A stretch of 15,157 nt of DNA from Acidimicrobiia bacterium (lineage in GTDB: Bacteria > Actinomycetota > Acidimicrobiia > Acidimicrobiales > JACDCH01), in the NCBI GenBank assembly GCA_013694495.1, contig JACDCH010000456.1, positions 1 through 15,157 of the forward strand, read 5' to 3'. The first letter of the stretch is position 1. Every line of letters starts with the position of its first letter. Under the pieces are notes generated by a model. It ran no database searches. It saw nothing but the letters and a program-made list of their open reading frames with translations, and was not told the origin of the DNA. Made by a program: the position numbers and the translations under genes. Shown one piece after another: positions 6,568 to 13,180 of this stretch.

Positions 6568-7803
6568 ATGGAAGAACGACGTCGCAACCTGCGGACCATG
6601 CTCGCCCAGGCCAAGGACACCTCCGAGCTGATGGTCGACCTCGCGTACGCCGCGCTGTACTTCGGCGACCCGGACATGGCCGAGGAGGTGGGGGAGCTCG
6701 AAGAGGACATGGACGACCTCGTCCACGACATGCGGGCCGTGTGCGTCCTGGCGGCGCGGCACCCACGCGAGGCCGACGAGATGGCCTCCGTGCTCCAGGT
6801 GATCTCCGCCATCGAGGGCATCGGCAATGCCGCCGTCGACATCGCCCGGATCGTCACCCACAACCTCGGCATCCCCCGAGAGCTCGTCGCCGACCTCTCC
6901 AACGCCGAGGAGGTCTCGCACCGCGTCCGGGTCCGGGAGAACAGCCACCTGGCCCGCCGGCCGCTCTCCGACCTCGAGCTGCCGGTCCAGACCGGCATGC
7001 GAGTGGTCGCCATCCGCCGCGGTCGGGAGTGGCTCACCGAGGTCGACGGCGACTCGCTCTGCACACCTGGCGACGTGCTCTTCCTCCGGGGTTCGCCGGC
7101 CGGCATCTTCCGCCTGCGCGAGCTCGCCGCCGCCCCGCCGTGGGACCCGCCGACGATGCCCGAGGACGGCACCCTGACGGACCTCGACCGGGCTGTCGAC
7201 GTCCTCGTCGAGATGAAGAACATCTCCGAGGCCGCCGTCGGCCTCGCCTACTCCGCCCTCGTCCTGCGCGACCAGGGGCTCGCCGCCGAGGTCCGCCACC
7301 TCGAGGACCGCCTGGACGAGATGAAGGACCGGCTCGAGCTGTGGGTGCTGCGGGCCGCCGCCCAGGACCTCGACCCCTCGCCTCTCCGTGGCCTGCTCCA
7401 CCTGTCGCAGGCCGCCGAGGAGCTGGGCGACCAGGCCCAGCAGATGGTGTGGCTCGTCGAGCAGAAGGAGCAGCTGCACCCGATCCTCGCCCTCGCCCTG
7501 GGTGAGAGCGACGACGTCGTGGTGCGGGTGCCCGTGGCCGAGGGCAGCCGGGCGGCCGGGGCCACGCTCGGCTCGCTCCGCCTCGACATCGAGCCCGGCT
7601 TCCACCTGCTCGCCATCCGTCGCGGCGGCCGCTACCTCTACCGCCCCACGAGCGACGTGGCCCTCGAGCCCGGCGACGAGCTCATCGCCTCCGGCCCCGA
7701 CGAAGGCCACCCGATGCTGGCCGCGTTGTGCGGCTGGACCCTGGAGGAGGACGACGAGACCGGCGAGCAGGAGCTGAAGCCCCTGAGGTCGGCGCACACC
7801 TGA
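6568..7803 (+). CDS. Tandem PhoU-TrkA_C regulatory protein (COG3273-like)
   Basis: A 411-aa soluble protein built as an internal duplication: PhoU-like helices (about 5-100), TrkA_C/RCK_C (about 115-188), PhoU-like (about 205-305) and TrkA_C (about 315-388). The repeats are visible: VDLAYAALYFGD against VGLAYSALVLRD; MRVVAIRRG against FHLLAIRRG; TPGDVLFLRG against EPGDELIASG. TrkA_C domains bind small ligands or ions in K+ and other cation transporters, and PhoU domains mediate contacts with transporters. GGAGA (6554-6558) lies 9 nt before ATG 6568. The neighbouring permease is also an internal duplication, so a 1:1 complex with matched pseudo-twofold symmetry is plausible. The acidic tail is not conserved-looking. 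The sensed ligand is unknown. Confidence 0.85.
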   Translation: MEERRRNLRTMLAQAKDTSELMVDLAYAALYFGDPDMAEEVGELEEDMDDLVHDMRAVCVLAARHPREADEMASVLQVISAIEGIGNAAVDIARIVTHNLGIPRELVADLSNAEEVSHRVRVRENSHLARRPLSDLELPVQTGMRVVAIRRGREWLTEVDGDSLCTPGDVLFLRGSPAGIFRLRELAAAPPWDPPTMPEDGTLTDLDRAVDVLVEMKNISEAAVGLAYSALVLRDQGLAAEVRHLEDRLDEMKDRLELWVLRAAAQDLDPSPLRGLLHLSQAAEELGDQAQQMVWLVEQKEQLHPILALALGESDDVVVRVPVAEGSRAAGATLGSLRLDIEPGFHLLAIRRGGRYLYRPTSDVALEPGDELIASGPDEGHPMLAALCGWTLEEDDETGEQELKPLRSAHT

Positions 7804-7829
7804 CCCGAGCGGTCCTGCCGCCCGGGTCA
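7801..7829. terminator. bidirectional terminator hairpin
   Basis: TGACCCG (7801-7807), A, GCGG, a 5-nt loop TCCTG, CCGC, C, CGGGTCA (7823-7829): eleven base pairs with one A/C mismatch. It includes the stop codon of the PhoU-TrkA_C gene and lies 6 bp from the stop of the convergent PGBD gene, so it can serve both strands. There is no U-tract. Confidence 0.6.
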
Positions 7830-7834
7830 GCCGC

Positions 7835-8651
7835 TCAGTCCTTCGGGTAGTACTGGGTGGCGGTTTCGACCCCGTCGACGTGGCCTTCGGCCATTCCCCA
7901 GATCGTGTTGTTCAGGTCGGCGATGTCGAAGGCGGTCTCGTCGCTGAAGCCGATCGCCTTTGCGAACGCCGTAGGCGATGGCGGCCTCGGGACGGGACTC
8001 GAGGATCCGCAGGCCGCGCTGGACGTACTCGCGGAACAAGCGGAGCTCGTGGTCGGTGCTCGTCTCGATATGACCGTCGTCGTAGTGCCGGACGACGCCG
8101 TCGTAGAGACGGGGCTGGAGGTCCCTGAACTTCTCGCCGAACTCGGCGTCGGAGTCGAGCGACTGGAACAACGCACGGTCCGCATCGCGCACCTCACCAT
8201 GGAAGCGGTAGTAGTCGTACCGCCGAATGCGGCCCATGAACGACTGCTCCTCGCGCTGCAACCGGTAGGCCGCGACCTCGGCCTGGGCGTCACGGTGGCT
8301 CATGTAGTCGGAGGGATCCGGTGGCTCCGTCGTGCAGATCTGCTCCAAGTGGTCGGGCCGACCGCCGGTGAGCGCCCATTCGATGGTCGTCCAGGTGTCC
8401 GGACCGACGATCCCGTCGTCGTCCAGCTCGTAGTCGCGCTGGAAGGCCTTCACGGCCTCCTCCGAGTGGCTGTCGAAGAGCGAGCTCTCGTAGACGGGAT
8501 ATCCCAGCTGGGTGAGCTTGATGTTGAGGTGGAGCGTCCAATGCTCGGTGTAGACGTCGTCGTCGGCGGCGATCTGGATCCAAGGCCGCGCTTCGGGGTT
8601 CTGCTGCTGGATGGGGAGGAGGAGATCGTCGTTCGTGAGTTCGCCGCCCAT
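7835..8651 (-). pseudogene. Peptidoglycan-binding-domain protein, frameshifted near its C-terminus
   Basis: ATG 8651 has a GGGGGGAG ribosome site upstream, inside the end of the DUF4328 gene. Residues 37-90 form a PG_binding_1 domain: LHLNIKLTQLGYPV, then SEEAVKAFQRDYELDDDGIVGPDTW. A long charged helical part of unknown function follows (DYMSHRDAQAEVAAY onward). Near 7964-7970 coding changes frame. The first frame goes AIAYG and then Arg-rich nonsense to 7827; the second frame goes FAKAIGFSDETAFDIADLNN and ends YYPKD at 7835. Dropping one base near 7967 joins them into about 271 aa. No signal peptide is present, which is unusual for a domain known from cell-wall enzymes. The C-terminal function is not recognised. 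The site is not a homopolymer, so both mutation and sequencing error are possible. Confidence 0.6.
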
Positions 8652-8656
8652 CGTGT

Positions 8657-9123
8657 TCAGCTCCCCCCGAGGCCCCGCGCTTGCAGGGCTTCCCGCTGGC
8701 GGCGGGTGCAGGACTGCACGACGGCGACGGCGAGCATGCCGGTGACGGCGAGGCCGACGTAGCTCAGGGCTCGCATCTGGTCGGTCCGCAGGTCGGAGTT
8801 CTGGGTGCGGAAGCTGTTGGCCATCAGCACGGCGCTGATCAACCAGGCGCCCCACCAGGCCAGGATCAGCCGCGGCGCGCCGCCGGTGGAGGCCGACGCC
8901 GAGTCGCGGAGCTGGCGGTAGGGGAGGAACAGGTTGCCGATGGGCACGAACCAGCTGCCGATGGCCCAGCCGGGGCCGAGCTCGTGCTGGTGGCCGAGGG
9001 CAACCGCTCTGCCGCGGTGGCGGCGAGCAGCAGAATGGTCAGCACCGTGACCGGCCCCCCTCCAGGGCGGACTTGCTGCGGTGCAACTCGGGCCAGCGCG
9101 GCCGGCATCACGTCGTTTGTCAT
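8657..9123 (-). pseudogene. DUF4328 membrane protein with internal deletion/frameshift
   Basis: The frame from ATG 9123 (preceded by AAGGGG) gives an N-terminal tail and one hydrophobic segment, VTVLTILLLAATAAE. Around 9002-9012 the family resemblance moves to another frame: AVALGHQHELGPGWAIGSWF, then VPIGNLFLPYRQLRD, then two more hydrophobic segments (ILAWWGAWLISAVL and YVGLAVTGMLAVAVV). The GWAIGSWFVPIGNLFLPY core is the DUF4328 signature. A DUF4328 protein should have about 40-60 residues, including a membrane helix, between the two parts. A deletion whose length is not a multiple of three therefore explains the data better than a single-base slip. It ends 5 bp before the PGBD gene, so the two were one transcription unit. 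DUF4328 function is unknown. Confidence 0.6.
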
Positions 9124-9227
9124 GGTCAACCCCTTCGGTTCGAGCGCGATCTGCGCCGTCGGGTCGAAGGGTCGACCATCGCTGTTCGCCGCGTGTCAGC
9201 CGGGCCACCGGACCGGGCGGGGCGGGG

Positions 9228-10478
9228 TCAGATGTAGCCGCGGAGGCGCACGGCGGTGGCCACCCGCTCGATCCCGATGGCGAACGCGGCCTGGCGCAAC
9301 GTGCACTCCTTCGCCTTGGCGAACGCCGACGTGGCCGCGTAGGCCCGGACCATGTAGTTGTGCAGCGCCTCGTTGAAGCGCTCCTCGGTCCACACCATCT
9401 GCTGGATGTTGCGGGTCCACTCGAAGTACGAACCAGTGACGCCGCCGGCGTTGGCGAGGATGTCGGGGATCACGGTGACCCCTCGGTCGAAGAGGATCTT
9501 GTCGGCGAACGGGGTGGTCGGGTAGTTGGCCGCCTCGATCACGACGTCGGCCTGGATCCTGTCGGCGTTGTCCTGGTGGACCTGTTCGTCGAGGGCGGCC
9601 GGGATGAGGACCCGGCAGGGCGACTCGAGCAGCTCCTCGTTCGTGACGACGTCGTGCGTGCCGTCGTAGTCCGCCACCTTGCCGCCCGCGGTCACGATCG
9701 GGGCGAGCTGGCCGACGTCGAGCCCTGAGTCGCAGTAGATGCCACCCCACCGGTCGGACACGCCCACGATCCGGCAGCCCCGGGCCGCCGCCTCCTTGGC
9801 GGCGAAGGAACCGACGTTGCCGAAGCCCTGGATGACGACCGGGAGCCCGAGGAGGTCGACGCCGTGCTCCGCGGCGTACGCCTCGAGGATGTAGATCACG
9901 CCGAGGCCGGTGGCCGCCTCCCGGCCGGGCTGGCCGCCCAGCGCCAGGGGCTTCCCGGTGACGATGCCGGGGGAGTAGCCCTCACGGCCGGAGTACGCGT
10001 CCATGAACCACGCCATGGTCTGGGCGTTGGTGTTCATGTCCGGCGCCGGGATGTCGCGGTACACGCCGATGACGTGCGAGATGCCGTTGGCGTAGCGGCG
10101 GGTGAGACGCTGGAGCTCGCCCTGGCTCATGCCCGTCGGGTCGATGGCGACGCCGCCCTTGGCCCCGCCGAAGGGCACGTCGAGCAGCGCGGTCTTCCAC
10201 GTCATCAGCGACGCCAGCGCCCGGACCTCCTCGAGGTCGGCGGCCGGGTGGTAGCGGATGCCGCCCTTGTACGGCCCGCGGGCACCGTTGTGCTGCACGC
10301 GGTAGCCCTGGGCCACGATCAGGTCGCCGTTGTCGAGCCGGACCGGGATCTGCACGGAGATCTCGCGGTACGTGGACGTGAGGATCGAGCGCATCTCCTC
10401 GTCCAGGTCGAGGATGGTGGCGGCCTCCTCGAAGTTTCGGTTGACCGCCTGGAACGCGGTGAGCCCTTCTCGTGCCAT
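9228..10478 (-). CDS. gdhA: Glutamate dehydrogenase (Glu/Leu/Phe/Val family)
   Basis: A 416-aa hexameric-type amino-acid dehydrogenase. It interconverts glutamate with 2-oxoglutarate plus ammonium using NAD(P), in the cytoplasm, linking nitrogen and carbon metabolism. The substrate domain shows GPYKGGIRYHP (K71), MTWKTALLDVPFGGAKGG (K95, and K107 as the catalytic-type Lys) and the catalytic Asp in APDMNTN (D147). The Rossmann domain carries GFGNVG (218-223). NAGGVTGSYFEW near the C-terminus has the Ser expected for the glutamate gamma-carboxylate. This, with K95, favours Glu over Leu/Phe/Val. Length and all motifs are normal. ATG 10478 follows a G-rich ribosome site (GGGGGAC). It lies 51 bp downstream of the SPFH gene on the same strand and could be co-transcribed. 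Cofactor preference is not readable with confidence. Confidence 0.92.
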   Translation of the reverse strand: MAREGLTAFQAVNRNFEEAATILDLDEEMRSILTSTYREISVQIPVRLDNGDLIVAQGYRVQHNGARGPYKGGIRYHPAADLEEVRALASLMTWKTALLDVPFGGAKGGVAIDPTGMSQGELQRLTRRYANGISHVIGVYRDIPAPDMNTNAQTMAWFMDAYSGREGYSPGIVTGKPLALGGQPGREAATGLGVIYILEAYAAEHGVDLLGLPVVIQGFGNVGSFAAKEAAARGCRIVGVSDRWGGIYCDSGLDVGQLAPIVTAGGKVADYDGTHDVVTNEELLESPCRVLIPAALDEQVHQDNADRIQADVVIEAANYPTTPFADKILFDRGVTVIPDILANAGGVTGSYFEWTRNIQQMVWTEERFNEALHNYMVRAYAATSAFAKAKECTLRQAAFAIGIERVATAVRLRGYI

Positions 10479-10529
10479 CAGCTGTCCCCCCTTGCCCGAA
10501 ACGACGGCGGCATCATGGCAGCCGCAGCG

Positions 10530-11486
10530 TCAGCTCTTCTTGGCCGACCCGTTGCCGTTGTTGAAGAGCTCGCCGACGGCGGACAAGGAGCCGGCGATGC
10601 CGCTCATGTCGGCGGGCACGATGATCTTCGTGGCCTGTCCGTTGGCCATGACCTGGAGCGCCTCCAGGTACTTGATGGCGAGCAGGTCGGGCGTCGGGTC
10701 GCCCTCGTGGATCGCCTCGTACACGGTCTTGACCGCGTTGGCCTCGCCGGCGGCGACGGCTTCCTTGCGGTACCGCTCGGCATCGGCGATCGTCCGGGTG
10801 GCCTGGGCCTGCCCCTCGGCCTCCAGGATGTTCTGCTGGCGCTGGCCTTCGGCCTGCAGGATGTGGGCCTGGCGCTCGCCCTCGGCGCGGGTGATGGCGG
10901 CCGTGCGGTCGCCCTCGGCCTGGGTGACGAGGGCCCGGCGGGTGCGCTCGGCCTTCATCTGCTCGTGCATCGAATGCATGACGTCCGGCGGGGGATCGAT
11001 CCGCTGGAGCTCGACGCGCACCACTCGCACGCCCCACTTGTCGGTGGCGTCGTCGAGGATCTGGCGCAAGTTGAGGTTGATCGAGTCGCGACTCGTGAGC
11101 GCTTCGTCGAGCTGCATGTCGCCGACGAGGTTCCGCAGGTTCGTCTGGGCGAGCTTCGTGACGGCGAGGATGAAGTTCGCCACGTTGTAGGCCAGGCGCT
11201 GCGGGTCGGTGGGCTCGTAGTAGACGACGGCGTCGACGGACACGACGACGTTGTCCTTGGTGATGACCTCCTGGGGCGGGACGTCGACGACCTGCTCGCG
11301 CATGTCCACCAGCCGCAGCGACTGGTAGACGGGGATGATGATCTGCAGCCCCGGGTCGACGGTCTCCTTGTACTTGCCCAGCTGCTCGACGATCCCCCGC
11401 TGGTACGGGCGGACGATCCGGATGCCCGAAACGATGATGATCAGGATCGGGATCAAGAGAATGCCGACGATGGCGAGGGCGACCAT
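10530..11486 (-). CDS. SPFH/stomatin-like membrane scaffold protein (slipin)
   Basis: A 318-aa member of the stomatin/prohibitin family. Residues 3-20 form one membrane anchor, followed by the SPFH domain (RIVRPYQRGIVEQLGKYKET, VDVPPQEVITKDNVVVSVDA, LRNLVGDMQLDEALTSRD). The coiled-coil C-terminal part has four consecutive 11-residue units of the type AEGxRxxxI (AEGDRTAAI, AEGERQAHI, AEGQRQQNI, AEGQAQATR). A hydrophobic assembly tail, GIAGSLSAVGELF, comes last. These proteins form large ring-like membrane assemblies that organise microdomains and restrain membrane proteases. The ribosome site AAGGAGG at 5-nt spacing is the best in the window. The start overlaps the NfeD stop (TGATG), the classic NfeD-SPFH gene pair, which implies joint production and complex formation. 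Confidence 0.93.
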   Translation of the reverse strand: MVALAIVGILLIPILIIIVSGIRIVRPYQRGIVEQLGKYKETVDPGLQIIIPVYQSLRLVDMREQVVDVPPQEVITKDNVVVSVDAVVYYEPTDPQRLAYNVANFILAVTKLAQTNLRNLVGDMQLDEALTSRDSINLNLRQILDDATDKWGVRVVRVELQRIDPPPDVMHSMHEQMKAERTRRALVTQAEGDRTAAITRAEGERQAHILQAEGQRQQNILEAEGQAQATRTIADAERYRKEAVAAGEANAVKTVYEAIHEGDPTPDLLAIKYLEALQVMANGQATKIIVPADMSGIAGSLSAVGELFNNGNGSAKKS

Positions 11487-11947
11487 CACGCCTCCTTCGG
11501 GTTGGGGCTGACCACGAGACGGGTGCCTTGCTGGGCGACCACCTGCACGGTGGCGCCGACCTCGAGGGCGACGCCGCCGATCACCTCGGCCCGCCACTCC
11601 TCCCGGTGCACGCGCACCAGGCCGAGCTCGTGGGAGCCGGCGGGGATGGGTTCGAGCACGGTGGCGACCTGGCCGATGAGGCGGCGCGATCCGATGCCTT
11701 CGGTGGCGCCGCCCTGGTCGAGGCGGCGGGCGAGCGGGCGCATGCCGGCGAAGACGAGGACGGAGACGACGAGGAACACGACGGCCTCCACGGCCACCGA
11801 CACCCCGGCGAAGGCCAGGATCCCGGCGACGGCGGCGCCGATGGCGAACGGGAGCAGGAAGAAGCTGCCGGGCGTCGTCATCTCGCCGGCGAAGAACGCC
11901 GCGGCGAGGACGATCCACACCCACCGCCAGATCTCGGGATCATCCAT
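11486..11947 (-). CDS. NfeD-like membrane protein
   Basis: A 153-aa short NfeD protein without the ClpP-like protease domain. Residues about 7-75 contain three hydrophobic segments (WIVLAAAFFAGEM, FFLLPFAIGAAVAGILAFAG, EAVVFLVVSVLVFAGM). Residues about 90-150 form the OB-fold domain with IGQVATVLEPI, GLVRVHREEWRAE and VGATVQVVAQQGTRLVV. NfeD proteins bind SPFH proteins through this domain, and the next gene codes for such a partner with a 1-bp stop/start overlap. ATG 11947 has no recognisable Shine-Dalgarno, so the message may be leaderless or start close by. The role in membrane organisation or stress is known for the family, not shown here. Confidence 0.9.
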   Translation of the reverse strand: MDDPEIWRWVWIVLAAAFFAGEMTTPGSFFLLPFAIGAAVAGILAFAGVSVAVEAVVFLVVSVLVFAGMRPLARRLDQGGATEGIGSRRLIGQVATVLEPIPAGSHELGLVRVHREEWRAEVIGGVALEVGATVQVVAQQGTRLVVSPNPKEA

Positions 11948-12015
11948 TGGGCTGAGAACGGTAGACGACCCCCGTGGGTTCCCGGAGCGACCGGCGCCGA
12001 TGGACGGTCGGTCCC

Positions 12016-12036
12016 GGCCTAGGTGGGGCCTAGGTG
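12016..12036. repeat. tandem GGCCTAGGTG repeats that can fold on CCTAGG
   Basis: GGCCTAGGTG occurs at 12016-12025 and again at 12027-12036. The central CCTAGG is self-complementary, so the two copies can also pair as a 6-bp stem with loop TGGGG. The second copy contains the TAG stop of the lipoprotein gene. It may be a terminator for that gene or a site in front of the NfeD-SPFH unit (start at 11947). CTAG is usually rare in GC-rich bacterial DNA. Confidence 0.5.
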
Positions 12037-12713
12037 TCGGGTGGCGCCGGCAGCTCGAACGCGTCGTCGGCGACGTCGGGGGAGTGCTCGACCGCCCGCA
12101 GCGTGCCCGTCGGGGTGTCGACCGCGAGGATGGCGCCGTCGGCGGCGAGGCACAGCTCGCCCAGCCCGCCGAGACCCGCCTGGCCCCGCGCTTCGGGGCG
12201 GAGGGCGGTGCGGAGGCAGCGGGCCGGCTCGCCGAGCACGACGCGCTCCTCGACGGTGAACTCGTAGTCCTCGGCGCCGGCGAGCAGGGCGTCGGAGAGG
12301 GCGTCGACGACGGCCTGGTCGAGGGCGGCGCTCACCGCCGGGTCGCCCAGCTCGGCGCAGCGCCAGGAGCCCTCGAGGCGGCACTGCCACGTGGCCTCGC
12401 CGTCGGTGATGGTCGCGTCGGCGGTGCCGTCGGCGGCGACCACGTCGATCCGGCGGCGGGGCGGTCGCTGGCTCACCTCGACCCGGTCGGGCGGGCCCTC
12501 CCCGGCGGCCACCTCGTACACGAGGCGGTAGGTGGCGTCCACGCTCCGACCGGCCAGCGCCAGCACCGCACCGACGTCGGCGGGCAGCCCGGCCTCCGAC
12601 GCGGCGTCGGTGAGCTGCCCGGACCTCGCCTCGCCGGGCGACGACGGCTCGTCTCCGCAGCCCGCGAAGGCCGCTACCAGGGCGGCCAGGGCACAGATCG
12701 GTCGACGGGCGAT
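12030..12713 (-). CDS. LolA-like secreted lipoprotein, start codon unclear
   Basis: A putative lipoprotein with a LolA/LppX-like beta fold. The mature part reads SVDATYRLVYEV, RVEVSQRPPRRRIDVVAADG, ATITDGEATWQCRLEGSWRC, GEPARCLRT, GELCLAADGAILAVDT and DDAFELPAP. This order of strands, paired cysteines and a final FELP is typical of actinobacterial lipoproteins of this type. In frame upstream lies a convincing signal peptide, RRPICALAALVAAFAGC, with the lipobox FAGC, then an acidic Ser/Pro linker. No ATG, GTG or TTG exists in frame before it; the first normal start is GTG 12566, which would lose the signal. I set the 5' end at an ATC (12713) as a placeholder. Either a rare start is used or a base is wrong. 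It probably binds a lipid or hydrophobic ligand; this is inference from fold. Confidence 0.65.
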   Translation of the reverse strand: MARRPICALAALVAAFAGCGDEPSSPGEARSGQLTDAASEAGLPADVGAVLALAGRSVDATYRLVYEVAAGEGPPDRVEVSQRPPRRRIDVVAADGTADATITDGEATWQCRLEGSWRCAELGDPAVSAALDQAVVDALSDALLAGAEDYEFTVEERVVLGEPARCLRTALRPEARGQAGLGGLGELCLAADGAILAVDTPTGTLRAVEHSPDVADDAFELPAPPDT

Positions 12714-12739
12714 CGGGCGACCGTAGCGGCGGGTTCCCC

Positions 12740-12745
12740 TACCAT
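12740..12745 (+). promoter_or_regulatory. candidate -10 box for the 12756 operon
   Basis: TACCAT matches TANNNT and ends 10 nt before ATG 12756, which lacks a Shine-Dalgarno. A near-leaderless start would fit the short divergent spacer (about 42 bp) to the lipoprotein gene. No -35 is evident. Confidence 0.3.
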
Positions 12746-12755
12746 CGAAGGCCTG

Positions 12756-13169
12756 ATGGCCGACCAGCGACCGCCGCGGTCCCCCCGCCGACAGCCCCTC
12801 CGGGCCCGGCCGGTCGAGGTGGCGGCGCCCGGTGCACCGGTGGTCGCGCCGCCGGCGCCGCTCCCGACGCCGCCGGCCGAGCCCGCACCGCTGTCGGCCG
12901 CCCGGGGCATCGGCCTGGTCGTCGGCGTGGGTCTCGGCGTCGCCGTGGCCGTGGCCGGACTCGTCTACGCCGTCATCGCCATCCCGCTCTACGTGCTGGC
13001 CCAGACCGACCCCGACGGCCTCGACACGCCGATGATCCGAGGCGCGTTCTTCAAGATCGCACTGCCGGTCGGCGTGCTCGTCGGCATCGGCGCCGGCGCC
13101 GCCGTGGGGACGTGGTTCTGGCGGGGTGGCCGACTCCCGACCGATCGCACCGACATGTTCGATCGGTAG
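12756..13169 (+). CDS. Small two-helix membrane protein of unknown function
   Basis: I do not recognise this 137-aa protein. Residues 1-48 are a basic, then Pro/Ala-rich cytoplasmic tail (RSPRRQPLRARP, PPAPLPTPPAEPAP). A long hydrophobic segment follows (GIGLVVGVGLGVAVAVAGL, continuing to about residue 83), then a polar loop with AQTDPDGLDTPMIRG. The second hydrophobic segment is ALPVGVLVGIGAGAAVGTWF (about 104-123), and a short basic/acidic end follows. Both termini would be on the same side. ATG 12756 is the first start after the lipoprotein promoter region, and the composition upstream of it is not protein-like. It ends 11 bp before mca, so it is probably the first gene of the mca-SCP2 operon. 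A role as a membrane partner is only a guess. Confidence 0.7.
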   Translation: MADQRPPRSPRRQPLRARPVEVAAPGAPVVAPPAPLPTPPAEPAPLSAARGIGLVVGVGLGVAVAVAGLVYAVIAIPLYVLAQTDPDGLDTPMIRGAFFKIALPVGVLVGIGAGAAVGTWFWRGGRLPTDRTDMFDR

Positions 13170-13180
13170 GTTCCTGCTCC

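Noticed and set aside
10479..10529. Hairpin GCGGC/GCCGC between the SPFH and GDH genes as a terminator
   Set aside because: Only a 5-bp stem with a 9-nt loop and no T-run; too weak to claim that the two genes are transcribed separately.
9864..12755. Very long + strand open frame of about 1,100 codons ending at 13169
   Set aside because: Most of it is antisense to GDH, SPFH, NfeD and the lipoprotein. Only the part from ATG 12756 looks like a protein, and that part is annotated.
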